A stretch of DNA of 24,621 nt from an uncultured Proteiniphilum sp. (GCF_937873925.1 NZ_CALNAT010000027.1:1-24621); one strand, 5' to 3'. Positions 6,065-14,859 are shown, numbered from the stretch's first letter. Notes: generated by a model not told the origin, from the sequence alone. Made by a program: numbers and translations.

Positions 6065-8092
6065 TTGAAATTTCACATCCCATATACCCTGCTGGCTGCT
6101 GCGTGGCTGCTGCTTTCGTGTAATCAGGCAAAACTGAGTGACGCGCGGGGGCAGTACCTTCGTGGAGAATATTATACCGCGAGTGAAACCTACAGAAAAC
6201 TATACCGTAATGTCCCGCGCGAGGAGCGAACGCAACGGGGCATCATTGCTTTTGAGATGGCGGAGAACTATCGCAGACTCAATCAATCTGCCCGGGCCGT
6301 AACCGCTTATAATAACGCTATCCGTTATGGGTATCCCGATACGGTGATGTATCTTCACTATGCCCGGATGCTTCACAGGGAAGGAAAATATGAAACAGCG
6401 GCAGAGGCGTACCGCCGATTCCTGGCATTCAGGCCGGACGACCCGCTTGCTTGCAACGGTCTTCGTGGTGCGGAACTGGCGATGGAATGGAGTGAAAATC
6501 CTACGCGATATACAGTGCAACGGTTGGAATTATTTAATTCCAACCGGGGAGAATTCAGTCCGATGCTCTCTCCGGAGGGAGACCTGCTCTATTTTACCTC
6601 TTCGAGAGAAGATGCCCTCGGTGAAGAGAAGAGTCCCGTTACCGGAATGAAATACAACGATCTTTTCCGCTCGGTCAGAAATGTGCACGGAGAATGGCAG
6701 AAGCCGGAACGGATCGAATCGGGGATCAACAGCGATCACGATGAAGGCACACCCTCTCTTTCGCCGGATGGGGAATGGATGTACTATACCTTCGGCTATG
6801 CCGATCCCAACCGACCTGCTACCGCGAAGATTTATCTCTCCGCATGGGTCAATGGCAGGTGGAGCGAGGGCCGGCCTCTGGAGATCGTGAAGGATGACTC
6901 GGTGTCGGTTTTCGCCCATCCGGCTGTCTCCCCTTCGGGCCGTTATCTCTACTTTGTTTCCGATATGCCGGGCGGATATGGCGGTAAAGATATCTGGAGA
7001 GCAGCAATCCGGAATAATAATGAGAGCTTTTTTATAGAGAATCTGGGGCCGGAGATCAATACGGCGGGTGACGAACTTTTCCCCTATCTGCGTAACGACA
7101 CCACCCTTTATTTCTCCTCCGACGGGCATCCGGGGATGGGAGGGCTGGACCTGTTCATGGCCGTCGGGCAGGGAGAATCGCGCAGTGCCTTCCCGCAGAG
7201 GGTGCCCCTGGCGACGGCTGCGGAAGAAGCGGGCAGATGGCGGGTACGTAACCTGCAATCGCCCCTCAACTCGCCGGCCGATGATTTCGGTATTACGTTC
7301 GGTCCCGAGGGAGAAAAAGGATTTTTCAGCTCTAACCGGAATGATGTGCGCGGATATGATCATATCTATTCTTTTGCTTATCCCGAAGCAAGGGTCTGGA
7401 TAGAAGGCTTTGCCGTAGATCAGGAAGATGAATTTATACCGGGTGCGGTTGTAATTGTGGTGGGAAGTGACGGATCGCAACTCCGGTTTGTGACCGGCGA
7501 ACAGGGAAATTATCGATTCAGAGCCGAAAGAGGGGCGGATTATCTGTTGATGGCAGGCGCGGAGGGTTTTCTCAATCAGAAGCAGACATTCCATACCTCC
7601 CCCGCGGAGAAGGATACGATTTATTATGTTGATTTTGAAATGGTACCTTATCATAAGCCAGTGGTGCTGGAAAATATATTCTACGATTTCGACCGTGCTA
7701 CGTTGCGTCCGGAATCGAAAGAAGGATTGGATATATTGATTGCCCTGCTCAACGATAACCCTTCTGTTGCGATAAAACTTGGTGCCCATACCGATCGCAA
7801 AGGGTCGGACGAATACAATCACGATCTCTCTTTGCGCCGTGCGCAATCGGTAGTGAATTATCTCGTAGCCCACGGTGTGGATGCACAACGCTTGTCGGCG
7901 CAGGGCTTCGGTAAAACCCAACCGGTGAGAGTGACGAAAAGAATAGCGGACCAATTCGATTTTCTGAAGGAAGGAGATGTGTTGACAGGAGAATTTATTG
8001 AAACCCTTGCGATTGACCAACAGGGGATTGCTGATCAGATCAACCGCAGAACATCATTCGAAGTGATCGAGAACGATTTTATATTGCATTGA
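6065..8092 (+). CDS. porE: PorE-like OmpA-family lipoprotein (type IX secretion)
   Basis: A 675-aa lipoprotein with the domain order of Porphyromonas gingivalis PorE. TPR repeats span about 20-125, PD40/beta-propeller repeats about 160-435, a carboxypeptidase-regulatory-like domain about 440-525, and an OmpA C-terminal domain about 530-670. The OmpA part begins IFYDFDRATLRPES and has the peptidoglycan-binding pattern GAHTDRKGSDEYN, then LSLRRAQSV. PorE is a periplasmic T9SS part thought to tether the machine to peptidoglycan. I prefer the TTG at 6065, which gives a short signal peptide with lipobox LLSC (Cys19). The in-frame ATG at 5984 overlaps the previous gene by 29 bp and adds 27 residues before the signal. 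Long antisense frames exist here but look like shadows. Confidence 0.85.
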   Translation: MKFHIPYTLLAAAWLLLSCNQAKLSDARGQYLRGEYYTASETYRKLYRNVPREERTQRGIIAFEMAENYRRLNQSARAVTAYNNAIRYGYPDTVMYLHYARMLHREGKYETAAEAYRRFLAFRPDDPLACNGLRGAELAMEWSENPTRYTVQRLELFNSNRGEFSPMLSPEGDLLYFTSSREDALGEEKSPVTGMKYNDLFRSVRNVHGEWQKPERIESGINSDHDEGTPSLSPDGEWMYYTFGYADPNRPATAKIYLSAWVNGRWSEGRPLEIVKDDSVSVFAHPAVSPSGRYLYFVSDMPGGYGGKDIWRAAIRNNNESFFIENLGPEINTAGDELFPYLRNDTTLYFSSDGHPGMGGLDLFMAVGQGESRSAFPQRVPLATAAEEAGRWRVRNLQSPLNSPADDFGITFGPEGEKGFFSSNRNDVRGYDHIYSFAYPEARVWIEGFAVDQEDEFIPGAVVIVVGSDGSQLRFVTGEQGNYRFRAERGADYLLMAGAEGFLNQKQTFHTSPAEKDTIYYVDFEMVPYHKPVVLENIFYDFDRATLRPESKEGLDILIALLNDNPSVAIKLGAHTDRKGSDEYNHDLSLRRAQSVVNYLVAHGVDAQRLSAQGFGKTQPVRVTKRIADQFDFLKEGDVLTGEFIETLAIDQQGIADQINRRTSFEVIENDFILH

Positions 8093-8167
8093 TAACAGAA
8101 GAAAGTTTGTTAATTATAAAAAATTACACTTCCGATCAAGAAATAAAAACATGTCGGTAAAATTTGC

Positions 8168-8175
8168 TACTTTTG
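8168..8175 (+). promoter_or_regulatory. -7 element for the cbpA-cbpM-porD operon
   Basis: TACTTTTG fits TAnnTTTG about 93 bp before the cbpA ATG. No clear -33 TTTG is present at the expected spacing. It suggests the cluster has its own promoter, separate from porE. Confidence 0.45.
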
Positions 8176-8267
8176 GAATATGGTTTTGTAACGGATATAC
8201 AATAGGGTATATGGATCACGGATAAATTTGTCCGGCTCCAGAATAGAACTATAATACGTTAAAAAGA

Positions 8268-9188
8268 ATGGCATACATTGATTATTACAAAATATTGGGT
8301 ATTGAAAGGAATGCATCGGCGGAAGATATTAAAAAGGCTTACCGAAAGCTGGCGCGTAAACTACATCCCGATCTGAATCCCAATGATAAGGAAGCGCACA
8401 AAAAATTTCAGGAACTCAATGAAGCCAACGAGGTATTGAGCGATCCGGAAAAGCGGGCTAAATATGATCAATACGGAGAGAATTGGAAGCATGGCGCAGA
8501 GTATGAAAAAGAGCAGCAGCAATATCGCCGGCAACAACCATGGCGTGACCCGGAAGAAGGGTATACATTCTATACGGAAGGCGACTTTTCGGATGCTGAT
8601 TTCTCCGACTTTTTCCATTCTATGTTCGGTAGCGGATTCAGCCGGCGGGAGAGCGGCGGGGGCAGCCGGAAATTCAGGGGAGGGGATTATCAGGCCGAAT
8701 TGCATCTGACCCTTCGCCAGGCCATGCAGACGCATCAACAGACGCTGTCTGTCGACGGGAAGAATATACGTATTACGATACCTGCCGGCGTGTCCGACGG
8801 ACAGAAAATTAAGCTGGCGGGATACGGTCGTCCCGGCGTGAACGGCGGTCCTGCCGGCGATTTGTATATTACGTTCGTGGTTGAAGAAGATCCTCTATTT
8901 AAACGGTTGGGTGATGATCTCTACACCGAGGAAACGGTTGATCTATATACGGCCGTATTGGGGGGAGAAATAACGATAAATGCCCTGGACGGACAAGTAA
9001 AAATGACGATAAAACCCGGTACCCAGCCCAATTCTAAACTGCGCTTGAAAGGCAAGGGATTTCCCGTGTACAAGAAAGACGGTCGCTTCGGTGATCTCTA
9101 TGTAACCCTGAAGATCGTTCTCCCCGAACATCTCTCAGAGAGGGAAAAAGCATTATTTACCGAATTGTCAAAAATGAGAAAACAATGA
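8268..9188 (+). CDS. cbpA: DnaJ-class co-chaperone CbpA
   Basis: A 306-aa class-II J-protein. The J domain (residues 4-70) contains the HPD motif at 33-35, which stimulates DnaK ATPase. A short Gly/Phe/Ser-rich linker with GSGFSRRESGGGSRKF follows, then two C-terminal beta-barrel substrate-binding domains (about 140-306). The Cys-rich zinc finger of DnaJ is absent, which separates it from DnaJ proper. CbpA in Escherichia coli binds DNA as well as working with DnaK. The next gene encodes its usual regulator CbpM, overlapping by 4 bp (ATGA), which supports the assignment. No grpE or rpoD-like gene is nearby. Confidence 0.93.
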   Translation: MAYIDYYKILGIERNASAEDIKKAYRKLARKLHPDLNPNDKEAHKKFQELNEANEVLSDPEKRAKYDQYGENWKHGAEYEKEQQQYRRQQPWRDPEEGYTFYTEGDFSDADFSDFFHSMFGSGFSRRESGGGSRKFRGGDYQAELHLTLRQAMQTHQQTLSVDGKNIRITIPAGVSDGQKIKLAGYGRPGVNGGPAGDLYITFVVEEDPLFKRLGDDLYTEETVDLYTAVLGGEITINALDGQVKMTIKPGTQPNSKLRLKGKGFPVYKKDGRFGDLYVTLKIVLPEHLSEREKALFTELSKMRKQ

Positions 9189-9484
9189 GCGGAAACAGAT
9201 TATTATACAACGAGTGCCTGAGAGTCTATGAGGTAGAAGAATCATTCATCGAATCACTGCGGGAAGTAGGGCTGGTCCATGTGATCCATCAGGATGAAGA
9301 GCGATTTATCGAGTACGATGATTTGTCCGATCTTGAACAGTTTGTCCGGTGGCATTATGATATGGATATTAATGTGGAAGGGATTGAAGCACTCTATCAT
9401 ATGCTGGAAAGAATAAGGTCGTTACAGTCGGAGATGGACCGGATACGCAGCGAGTTGCAGTTCTATAAATCCATAGGATACTGA
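9185..9484 (+). CDS. cbpM: CbpA modulator CbpM, MerR-HTH-like
   Basis: A 99-aa cytosolic protein of the CbpM family. CbpM binds the J domain of CbpA and blocks both its DnaK stimulation and its DNA binding (known in E. coli). The fold is a MerR-like helix-turn-helix (about 1-65: YEVEESFIESLREVGLV, then FIEYDDLSDLEQFVRWHYDM) with a C-terminal coiled coil (about 70-95). The start overlaps the end of cbpA (ATGA), implying translational coupling and a fixed ratio. porD begins 1 bp after its stop. Confidence 0.88.
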   Translation: MSGNRLLYNECLRVYEVEESFIESLREVGLVHVIHQDEERFIEYDDLSDLEQFVRWHYDMDINVEGIEALYHMLERIRSLQSEMDRIRSELQFYKSIGY

Positions 9485-9485
9485 C

Positions 9486-10385
9486 ATGGATGTATTCTTC
9501 AGATACGGTTGCCTGACGATTTTGCTCCTTGCCGGAATATTTTCCCTTTCCGCACAGGAACTGAACGCTGTCGTAAAGGTAAACAGTTCCAGGATTCAGG
9601 GTGCGAATAGACAGATATTCAGTACTCTTGAAGAGGCATTGCATGCTTTTATCAACGGACGCAAATGGACGGACACCCCACTTCGGGCAGAAGAACGGGT
9701 GAATTGTTCTTTTACCCTTGTTATTACCGAAGCGCTTTCATCCAATTCCTTCCGCGGTGAGTTGTATGTACAGTCGCACCGCCCGGTGGAAAACAGTACT
9801 TACCTCACTCCTATGCTGAACCTGAGAGATACGGAGATGGAATTCGACTACACGGAATATCAACCCTTGCAGTTTGATCCCTCCTTTATTCAGGGGAATC
9901 TGGCGGCAACCATCGCTTATTATGCTTATCTGATCCTGGGACTCGATTTCGATTCCCGCTTACCATTGGGCGGAACTTCTTGTTTCCGTCGGATGGAATT
10001 GATCGCCGCCAATGTGCAGTCCTACGGATGGAAAGGGTGGGAGCGGCGTAATAACCGGGGCCGTTCGGCTATTGGGGCTGCCTTTAACGACGGGGCACTG
10101 GAAGAATACCGGCAGATGTGGTTCGATTATCACCGCAGGGGACTGGATATGTTGTCCGGGAACGGCGAAACGGGATCGGAAAAAATAGTCTCTTCGATCC
10201 TGTTCATGTCGGCGTTGCAGGTGAAACGCCCGGCTACTGTGCTGATCACGCTTTTTGGAGACGCCAAACTCGAAGAGATGGTAACCCTCCTTTCCAAAGC
10301 CGATGTCCCGGAAAAACGGCAGGCCTATAATGCCCTTTTGAAATTATACCCCGCCCGCAACGCGGAATTGGAGAAGTGGAGATAA
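9486..10385 (+). CDS. porD: Type IX secretion protein PorD (DUF4835 family)
   Basis: A 299-aa secreted or periplasmic protein. It has an N-terminal Sec signal (hydrophobic LTILLLAGIFSLSA followed by QELNA, cleavage after about residue 24). The body matches the DUF4835 family, with features such as NCSFTLVITE, the FDYTEYQPL region and a Trp/Tyr/Arg-rich middle. To my recollection this family is named T9SS protein PorD in current annotation; its molecular role is poorly defined. It starts 1 bp after cbpM, so it is almost certainly in that operon. recN follows after 78 bp. The porD-recN order is also known from flavobacteria, where another gene precedes porD. Confidence 0.8.
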   Translation: MDVFFRYGCLTILLLAGIFSLSAQELNAVVKVNSSRIQGANRQIFSTLEEALHAFINGRKWTDTPLRAEERVNCSFTLVITEALSSNSFRGELYVQSHRPVENSTYLTPMLNLRDTEMEFDYTEYQPLQFDPSFIQGNLAATIAYYAYLILGLDFDSRLPLGGTSCFRRMELIAANVQSYGWKGWERRNNRGRSAIGAAFNDGALEEYRQMWFDYHRRGLDMLSGNGETGSEKIVSSILFMSALQVKRPATVLITLFGDAKLEEMVTLLSKADVPEKRQAYNALLKLYPARNAELEKWR

Positions 10386-10429
10386 AAGAACGTTTTCGTT
10401 AAGCTGAATGAGCAAAGGCAAACTTGTTT

Positions 10430-10437
10430 TAACTTTG
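10430..10437 (+). promoter_or_regulatory. -7 element for recN-rlmB
   Basis: TAACTTTG fits TAnnTTTG and lies 26 bp before the recN ATG. The -33 region has no strong TTTG. recN may be served both by this element and by read-through from porD. Confidence 0.45.
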
Positions 10438-10463
10438 CCATAGCGGGAAAACGACTAATTTTA

Positions 10464-12140
10464 ATGGAATATATGTTGAAGTCGCTATATATACAGAATT
10501 TCGCATTGATCGATTCGCTCAGGATCGCATTCGATTCCGGTTTTTCAGTGATCTCCGGTGAGACGGGTGCGGGCAAATCGATTATCCTTGGTGCCCTCTC
10601 GCTGATCCTCGGGCAGCGTGCTGATACGAGACATATTAAGCAGGGCTCCGAAAAATGTGTCATTGAAGGCGTTTTCGATCTTTCAGCCTACGATCTTGCG
10701 CCTTTTTTTGAGGAACTGGACTGGGTGTACGAGGGTGACGAGTGCATCCTTCGCCGGGAAATATGGAATAACGGGAAATCACGTGCTTTTGTGAACGACT
10801 CGCCGGTCTATCTGAATGACCTGAAAGGATTAGGTGATAAACTGATAGATATTCATTCCCAACACCAAAACCTGTCACTCAACGATAACCTTTTTCAGTT
10901 GAATGTGGTGGATCTGCTTGCCGATACGGCGATGGAACGTGCGGAGTTTGGAAAGGCCTATACCGCCTACCGTTCATCGGAGAAAGCGATGAACGACCTC
11001 CGGGAGCAGTCCCGCAAAAACCGGGAAGAGGAAGATTACCTCAGGTTTCAATATACGGCGCTTGCGGAGGCGAACCTGCAACCGGGAGAACAGGAGCGGT
11101 TAGAGGAAGAACTGGAGACTGTGACGCATGCCGAAGAGATCAAGACGGGACTTTTCGCGGTAACCTCGCTCTTATCGGAGGATGAGCGGAGTGTGGAGTC
11201 GATGCTGCGGACAGTGGCCGATACGCTGCATAATGTACAGCGCTTCTATCCTCGGTTGGCTGAGGTGGCAGCCAGGGTGGATTCCGTCTTTATAGAGCTG
11301 AAAGATGTGCGTGAGGAGATCTCCGGGTATTTTGAAGAAGTGGAGTTTGATCCCGGCCGCAGGCAGTTGCTGGAAGAGCGGCTGAGTACCCTCTACGACC
11401 TGCAGAAGAAACATTCCGTCACCACCGTGGAAGAGTTGACCGGCTTGCGCGATAAAATGGCCCGGAAACTGGAGAATATTGATTCGCTCGATGAACGGTT
11501 GAAAGCGTTGGAAAAGGAGACGGAAGAGAAAAAGAAGACGATGATGGCAAAAGCAGGTTCGTTAAGCAAAAAGAGAAAGGACGCCGCACCCCGCATCGAA
11601 AAAGAACTTGTTGAGAGACTGGCTTATCTGAGGATGCCCAATGTAAAGTTCCTCTGTGATTTCAAAACCAAAGAGATCCCTGACGTTACAGGGGCTGATA
11701 CCGTTCAGTTTCTTTTCTCGGCCAATAAAAATGTGGCGCTGCAGCTGGTTTCACAAATTGCTTCGGGCGGAGAGATGTCACGCCTGATGTTGTGCATCAA
11801 GGCGATGATCGCAGGAGCCACTTCACTTCCTACCATCATTTTCGATGAGATCGATACCGGTACATCGGGTGAAGTCGCCGACAGGGTAGGTGCTATCATG
11901 GAGGAAATGGGAACCCGGATGCAGGTGATCGGCATTACGCATCTTCCCCAGATCGCTTCCAAAGGGAGCACCCATTTTCTGGTCTACAAGGAGGAGGGGG
12001 ACAATATTGTAACGACAAGGATAAAAGAACTGACTTCCGGCGAGCGGGTGCAGGAAATTGCCCGGATGCTGAGCGGTGCGAAAATTACGGAACAGGCGGT
12101 AGAGAACGCAAAAGTGATGTTGAATAGAAACAAAATATGA
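10464..12140 (+). CDS. recN: DNA repair protein RecN
   Basis: A 558-aa SMC-like ATPase of usual length that acts on double-strand breaks, holding or bridging DNA for recombination. Walker A GETGAGKS is at residues 32-39. Coiled coils fill roughly 150-370. The ABC signature appears as ASGGEMSRLML and Walker B as TIIFDEIDTG, both near 430-470. A D-loop/switch His follows in GITHLPQIASKGSTHFLVYK. The start could be ATG 10464 or ATG 10473; the second gives the common N-terminus MLKSLYIQNFAL. rlmB overlaps the end by 4 bp. No SOS box was recognised. Confidence 0.95.
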   Translation: MEYMLKSLYIQNFALIDSLRIAFDSGFSVISGETGAGKSIILGALSLILGQRADTRHIKQGSEKCVIEGVFDLSAYDLAPFFEELDWVYEGDECILRREIWNNGKSRAFVNDSPVYLNDLKGLGDKLIDIHSQHQNLSLNDNLFQLNVVDLLADTAMERAEFGKAYTAYRSSEKAMNDLREQSRKNREEEDYLRFQYTALAEANLQPGEQERLEEELETVTHAEEIKTGLFAVTSLLSEDERSVESMLRTVADTLHNVQRFYPRLAEVAARVDSVFIELKDVREEISGYFEEVEFDPGRRQLLEERLSTLYDLQKKHSVTTVEELTGLRDKMARKLENIDSLDERLKALEKETEEKKKTMMAKAGSLSKKRKDAAPRIEKELVERLAYLRMPNVKFLCDFKTKEIPDVTGADTVQFLFSANKNVALQLVSQIASGGEMSRLMLCIKAMIAGATSLPTIIFDEIDTGTSGEVADRVGAIMEEMGTRMQVIGITHLPQIASKGSTHFLVYKEEGDNIVTTRIKELTSGERVQEIARMLSGAKITEQAVENAKVMLNRNKI

Positions 12141-12880
12141 AGGAAAAAGAGATGATCTTCGGCATCCGTGCCGTTATTGAAGCGGTGGAAGCCGGAAAGG
12201 ATATCGACAAGGTGCTGGTGAAGCGCGAGCTGTCGGGTGAGTTGTTTATGGAGTTGCAGGAGCAGCTCCGCCGGTATGAGATACCCATGCAGAAGGTTCC
12301 GTTGGAGCGGATAGACCGTATCACCCGGAAGAATCATCAGGGAGTGATCGCGTTCACTTCCGCCGTTACCTACCAGAAACTGGAGAATATTGTGCCTCTG
12401 CTCTATGAAAAGGGGAAGAACCCGTTTATTCTGGTGTTGGACGGACTGACTGATGTCCGTAATTTCGGGGCTATCGCGCGGACATGCGAAGTGGCCGGTG
12501 TGGATGCCATGGTGATTCCTGCCAGAGGAAGCGTGTCGGTGAATGCCGATGCGATAAAAACTTCTGCCGGTGCGTTACATTCTATCCCCGTCTGCCGGGA
12601 GAAGAGCCTGAAAGAGGCGATCGTCTTTCTCAAAGAGAGCGGAATAAAAGTAGTGGCTGCCACAGAAAAAGCCGCCTCATTTTATACTCAAACGGATCTT
12701 TCCGTGCCGGTCGCTATTGTGATGGGGTCGGAGGATACGGGTGTGGCTCCCGAGCATCTCCGTATCTGCGACGAACTGGTGAGGATTCCCCAGTCCGGGA
12801 CAATTCAGTCGTTGAATGTATCGGTCGCGGCGGGCGTGTTGATCTATGAGGTCGTGAGGCAGAGGAGGCTGATTTTATAA
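12137..12880 (+). CDS. rlmB: 23S rRNA (guanosine-2'-O-)-methyltransferase RlmB
   Basis: A 247-aa SpoU/TrmD-class (SPOUT, trefoil-knot) methyltransferase. An N-terminal substrate-binding domain (about 1-75) contains the RKNHQGVIAF motif typical of RlmB/TrmH-like proteins. The knot domain carries motif 1 (DVRNFGAIARTCEVAG), motif 2 (IVMGSEDTGVAP) and motif 3 (SLNVSVAAGVLIYE). RlmB methylates G2251 (E. coli numbering) in the ribosomal P loop; the exact target here is inferred from family. Its ATG overlaps the recN stop (ATGA), so the two are coupled. Confidence 0.92.
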   Translation: MKEKEMIFGIRAVIEAVEAGKDIDKVLVKRELSGELFMELQEQLRRYEIPMQKVPLERIDRITRKNHQGVIAFTSAVTYQKLENIVPLLYEKGKNPFILVLDGLTDVRNFGAIARTCEVAGVDAMVIPARGSVSVNADAIKTSAGALHSIPVCREKSLKEAIVFLKESGIKVVAATEKAASFYTQTDLSVPVAIVMGSEDTGVAPEHLRICDELVRIPQSGTIQSLNVSVAAGVLIYEVVRQRRLIL

Positions 12881-12933
12881 GGTAATGATGTGACGATGAA
12901 ATTAATGTGAAAATGTGAACCGGTTAATAGGAT

Positions 12934-12990
12934 GATTTGTTGATGTGCTAATTGGCAATTATAATCTGTTAATTAGCACATCAATAAATC
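12934..12990. repeat. Imperfect inverted repeat with 20-bp arms
   Basis: GATTTGTTGATGTGCTAATT at 12934-12953 pairs with 12971-12990 over 20 bp with one mismatch (14 bp perfect nearest the 17-nt loop). It sits after rlmB and before ridA in 215 bp of non-coding DNA. It lacks a trailing T tract. Similar words occur elsewhere in non-coding DNA here (GATTTGTTGAT near 4164, GGCTAATTAG near 17822), so it may belong to a dispersed intergenic repeat family; that is inference. Confidence 0.75.
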
Positions 12991-13095
12991 TACTAATTAA
13001 TTTATTCTCTTAAGAAACAAAATCAATTCAAGTGTTTTAATGCATTTTTTGAACGGATAAAAACGTCCTGGAATGCTTCACTCTAAAAAAATAAT

Positions 13096-13473
13096 ATGAA
13101 AAGAGTAATTTCAACAAACAGTGCGCCTGCGGCGATAGGCCCTTATAGTCAGGCTATCGAAACGAACGGGATGATATTCCTATCGGGAATGTTGCCCATT
13201 GACCCATCCACCGGAAATATTATCCCGGGCAGCGTGAAAGAGCAAACCACTCAGATATTCAATAATATAGAAACAGTGCTGATAGCTGCCGGTGCCGGTA
13301 TGGACAATATTGTAAAAACGACGGTATTTCTGGAGGATATGTCCTTATTCGGGGAAATGAACGAAGTGTATGCCTCCCGTTTTACCGGTACTTTTCCCGC
13401 ACGTTCAGCCTTTGCCGTAAAAGCCCTTCCGAAAAACGCTTTGGTGGAAATAGAAGTGATCGCCGTAAAATGA
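13096..13473 (+). CDS. ridA: RidA family 2-iminobutanoate/2-iminopropanoate deaminase
   Basis: A 125-aa YjgF/YER057c/UK114 family protein. RidA hydrolyses reactive enamines and imines released by PLP enzymes such as threonine dehydratase, protecting other enzymes. Family marks are the start TNSAPAAIGPYSQAIE, the FLSGMLPIDPSTG segment, VFLEDM, and FPARSAFAVKALPKNALVEI. The last contains the conserved Arg (PARS) and the C-terminal Glu (VEIE) that form the active site. The start has an A-rich upstream (AAAAAATAAT), typical of Bacteroidota. The next gene overlaps its stop by 4 bp. Confidence 0.95.
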   Translation: MKRVISTNSAPAAIGPYSQAIETNGMIFLSGMLPIDPSTGNIIPGSVKEQTTQIFNNIETVLIAAGAGMDNIVKTTVFLEDMSLFGEMNEVYASRFTGTFPARSAFAVKALPKNALVEIEVIAVK

Positions 13474-13844
13474 AGACAATAGGAAATGTGATCTGGGTGG
13501 TATTCGGAGGTGTTTTTATCGCTATTGAATACCTGTTGGGCAGCGTTGCACTGATGGTGACTATCATCGGTATTCCTTTCGGGCTTCAGTCGTTAAAGCT
13601 GGCTGAAGTGGCGTTGTGGCCTTTCGGTAAAAAGGTTGTGCAAAAAGATACATCCTCAGGATGCTTGTCGTTTCTTATGAATGTGATCTGGTTTTTTGTG
13701 GGAGGACTTCCCATTGTGCTCACCCATCTGCTGTTCGGCCTGCTCTTTTACATTACCATTATCGGTATCCCTTTCGGTAATCAGCATTTTAAACTGATGG
13801 GATTGGCGCTCACCCCTTTCGGAAGAACGATTTTGAACAAATAG
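13470..13844 (+). CDS. YccF domain inner-membrane protein
   Basis: A 124-aa integral membrane protein with two tandem YccF-type repeats. The first half has NVIWVVFGG, TIIGIPFGLQ and LWPFGKKVV. The second has NVIWFFVGG, TIIGIPFGNQ and LTPFGRTIL at matching spacing, so the protein is an internal duplication with about four membrane segments. Function of the family is unknown. It overlaps ridA by 4 bp (ATGA), implying co-expression, and converges with tatC. A weak hairpin (TCAACC at 13862 with GGTTGA at 13886) lies between them and may end transcription. Confidence 0.85.
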   Translation: MKTIGNVIWVVFGGVFIAIEYLLGSVALMVTIIGIPFGLQSLKLAEVALWPFGKKVVQKDTSSGCLSFLMNVIWFFVGGLPIVLTHLLFGLLFYITIIGIPFGNQHFKLMGLALTPFGRTILNK

Positions 13845-13929
13845 ACGGAAGCCTGTTTTACTCAACCGGCTATTTTGGCCGTATGGGTTGATAGGCAGAC
13901 GTTCTTTCCCGAATATATGAACTTTCCCT

Positions 13930-14757
13930 TTACTCGAATATTGCCGGAAGATCTTCGTCCTCTTGTTCTTCAGGAGGTTCTTTTTTTACCATAAAGGCGC
14001 TGATCTCCCATAACATATAAATAGGTATGGTTACCACGAAAAGAGAGAAGGGATCACCCGAAGGAGTAATGAGCGCGGCAGCTAAGAGTGAGCCTATAAC
14101 GGCATGGCGACGGTATTTCCGGAAAAAAGGGCGGTAAATCAGTCCGAGCTTGGATAACAACCAGAACACCAGCGGCAGTTCGAAAACCAATCCCATGATC
14201 AGGATAAGGGTGTAGAAGTTGTTCATGTAGGAATCGAGCGAGATCATGTTCTCAATGGATTCGCTGAGCTCAAAGGTGATAAGAAAACGGAATATCAGGG
14301 GAAAGACAATAAAATAGCCCACCATACAACCTATTATGAACATGACACCCCCGAATCCGAAGGCGGTCTTTACCCCTTTTGCCTCGTTGTCATAGAGCGC
14401 GGGACTTATAAACCGCCATAACTCATACAGGATGTAAGGGATAGTACAAAGTACACCGAATGCCAGCGAAGTAGAGATGTAAGTCATGAACTGCGTGGTC
14501 ATGTTGATATTGAGCATCTCGACTGAAAATGAATCCGCAGAAAAATCAGGTAAAAAAGGAATGTATTTACTCGCCTTTTCAAAAAAACGATAGGTAATAA
14601 AATCCGACGAACGGGCCGCAAGGATAATGGTGTCGAAGATTTTTGGGATAACGATGAAACCTACGACAGAGAAAGCAATAACAGCTATAATAATACGAAT
14701 AAGGGTCCATCGGAATTCTTCCAGATGATCCCAAAAAGACATTTCTTTCTCTGACAT
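13930..14757 (-). CDS. tatC: Twin-arginine translocase subunit TatC
   Basis: A 275-aa multi-pass inner-membrane protein with six predicted hydrophobic segments. TatC is the receptor that binds the twin-arginine signal of folded export substrates. The cytoplasmic N-terminus has SFWDHLEEFRWTLIR, the conserved signal-peptide contact region. Membrane segments follow at about 18-37, 90-115, 132-155, 170-195 and two near 215-250. The tail is acidic (EEQEDEDLPAIFE). tatA lies 146 bp upstream on the same strand, and a terminator-like hairpin sits in that gap, so partial uncoupling is possible. No tatB-like gene is visible. Confidence 0.95.
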   Translation of the reverse strand: MSEKEMSFWDHLEEFRWTLIRIIIAVIAFSVVGFIVIPKIFDTIILAARSSDFITYRFFEKASKYIPFLPDFSADSFSVEMLNINMTTQFMTYISTSLAFGVLCTIPYILYELWRFISPALYDNEAKGVKTAFGFGGVMFIIGCMVGYFIVFPLIFRFLITFELSESIENMISLDSYMNNFYTLILIMGLVFELPLVFWLLSKLGLIYRPFFRKYRRHAVIGSLLAAALITPSGDPFSLFVVTIPIYMLWEISAFMVKKEPPEEQEDEDLPAIFE

Positions 14758-14859
14758 TTCTATCCTGAGCTATATAATAGATAGGTAAACACGAAAACAA
14801 CCGGACTTGACCGGATTTGCGTTCGAAATGATAAACTCTTATGATAATAACCATGAAAG

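Noticed and set aside
6530..8020. Long (496-codon) open frame on the minus strand across porE
   Set aside because: It is the antisense shadow of a GC-rich gene whose plus-strand product has clear TPR, propeller and OmpA domains. The antisense product is Arg/His/Ile-rich with no recognisable domain.
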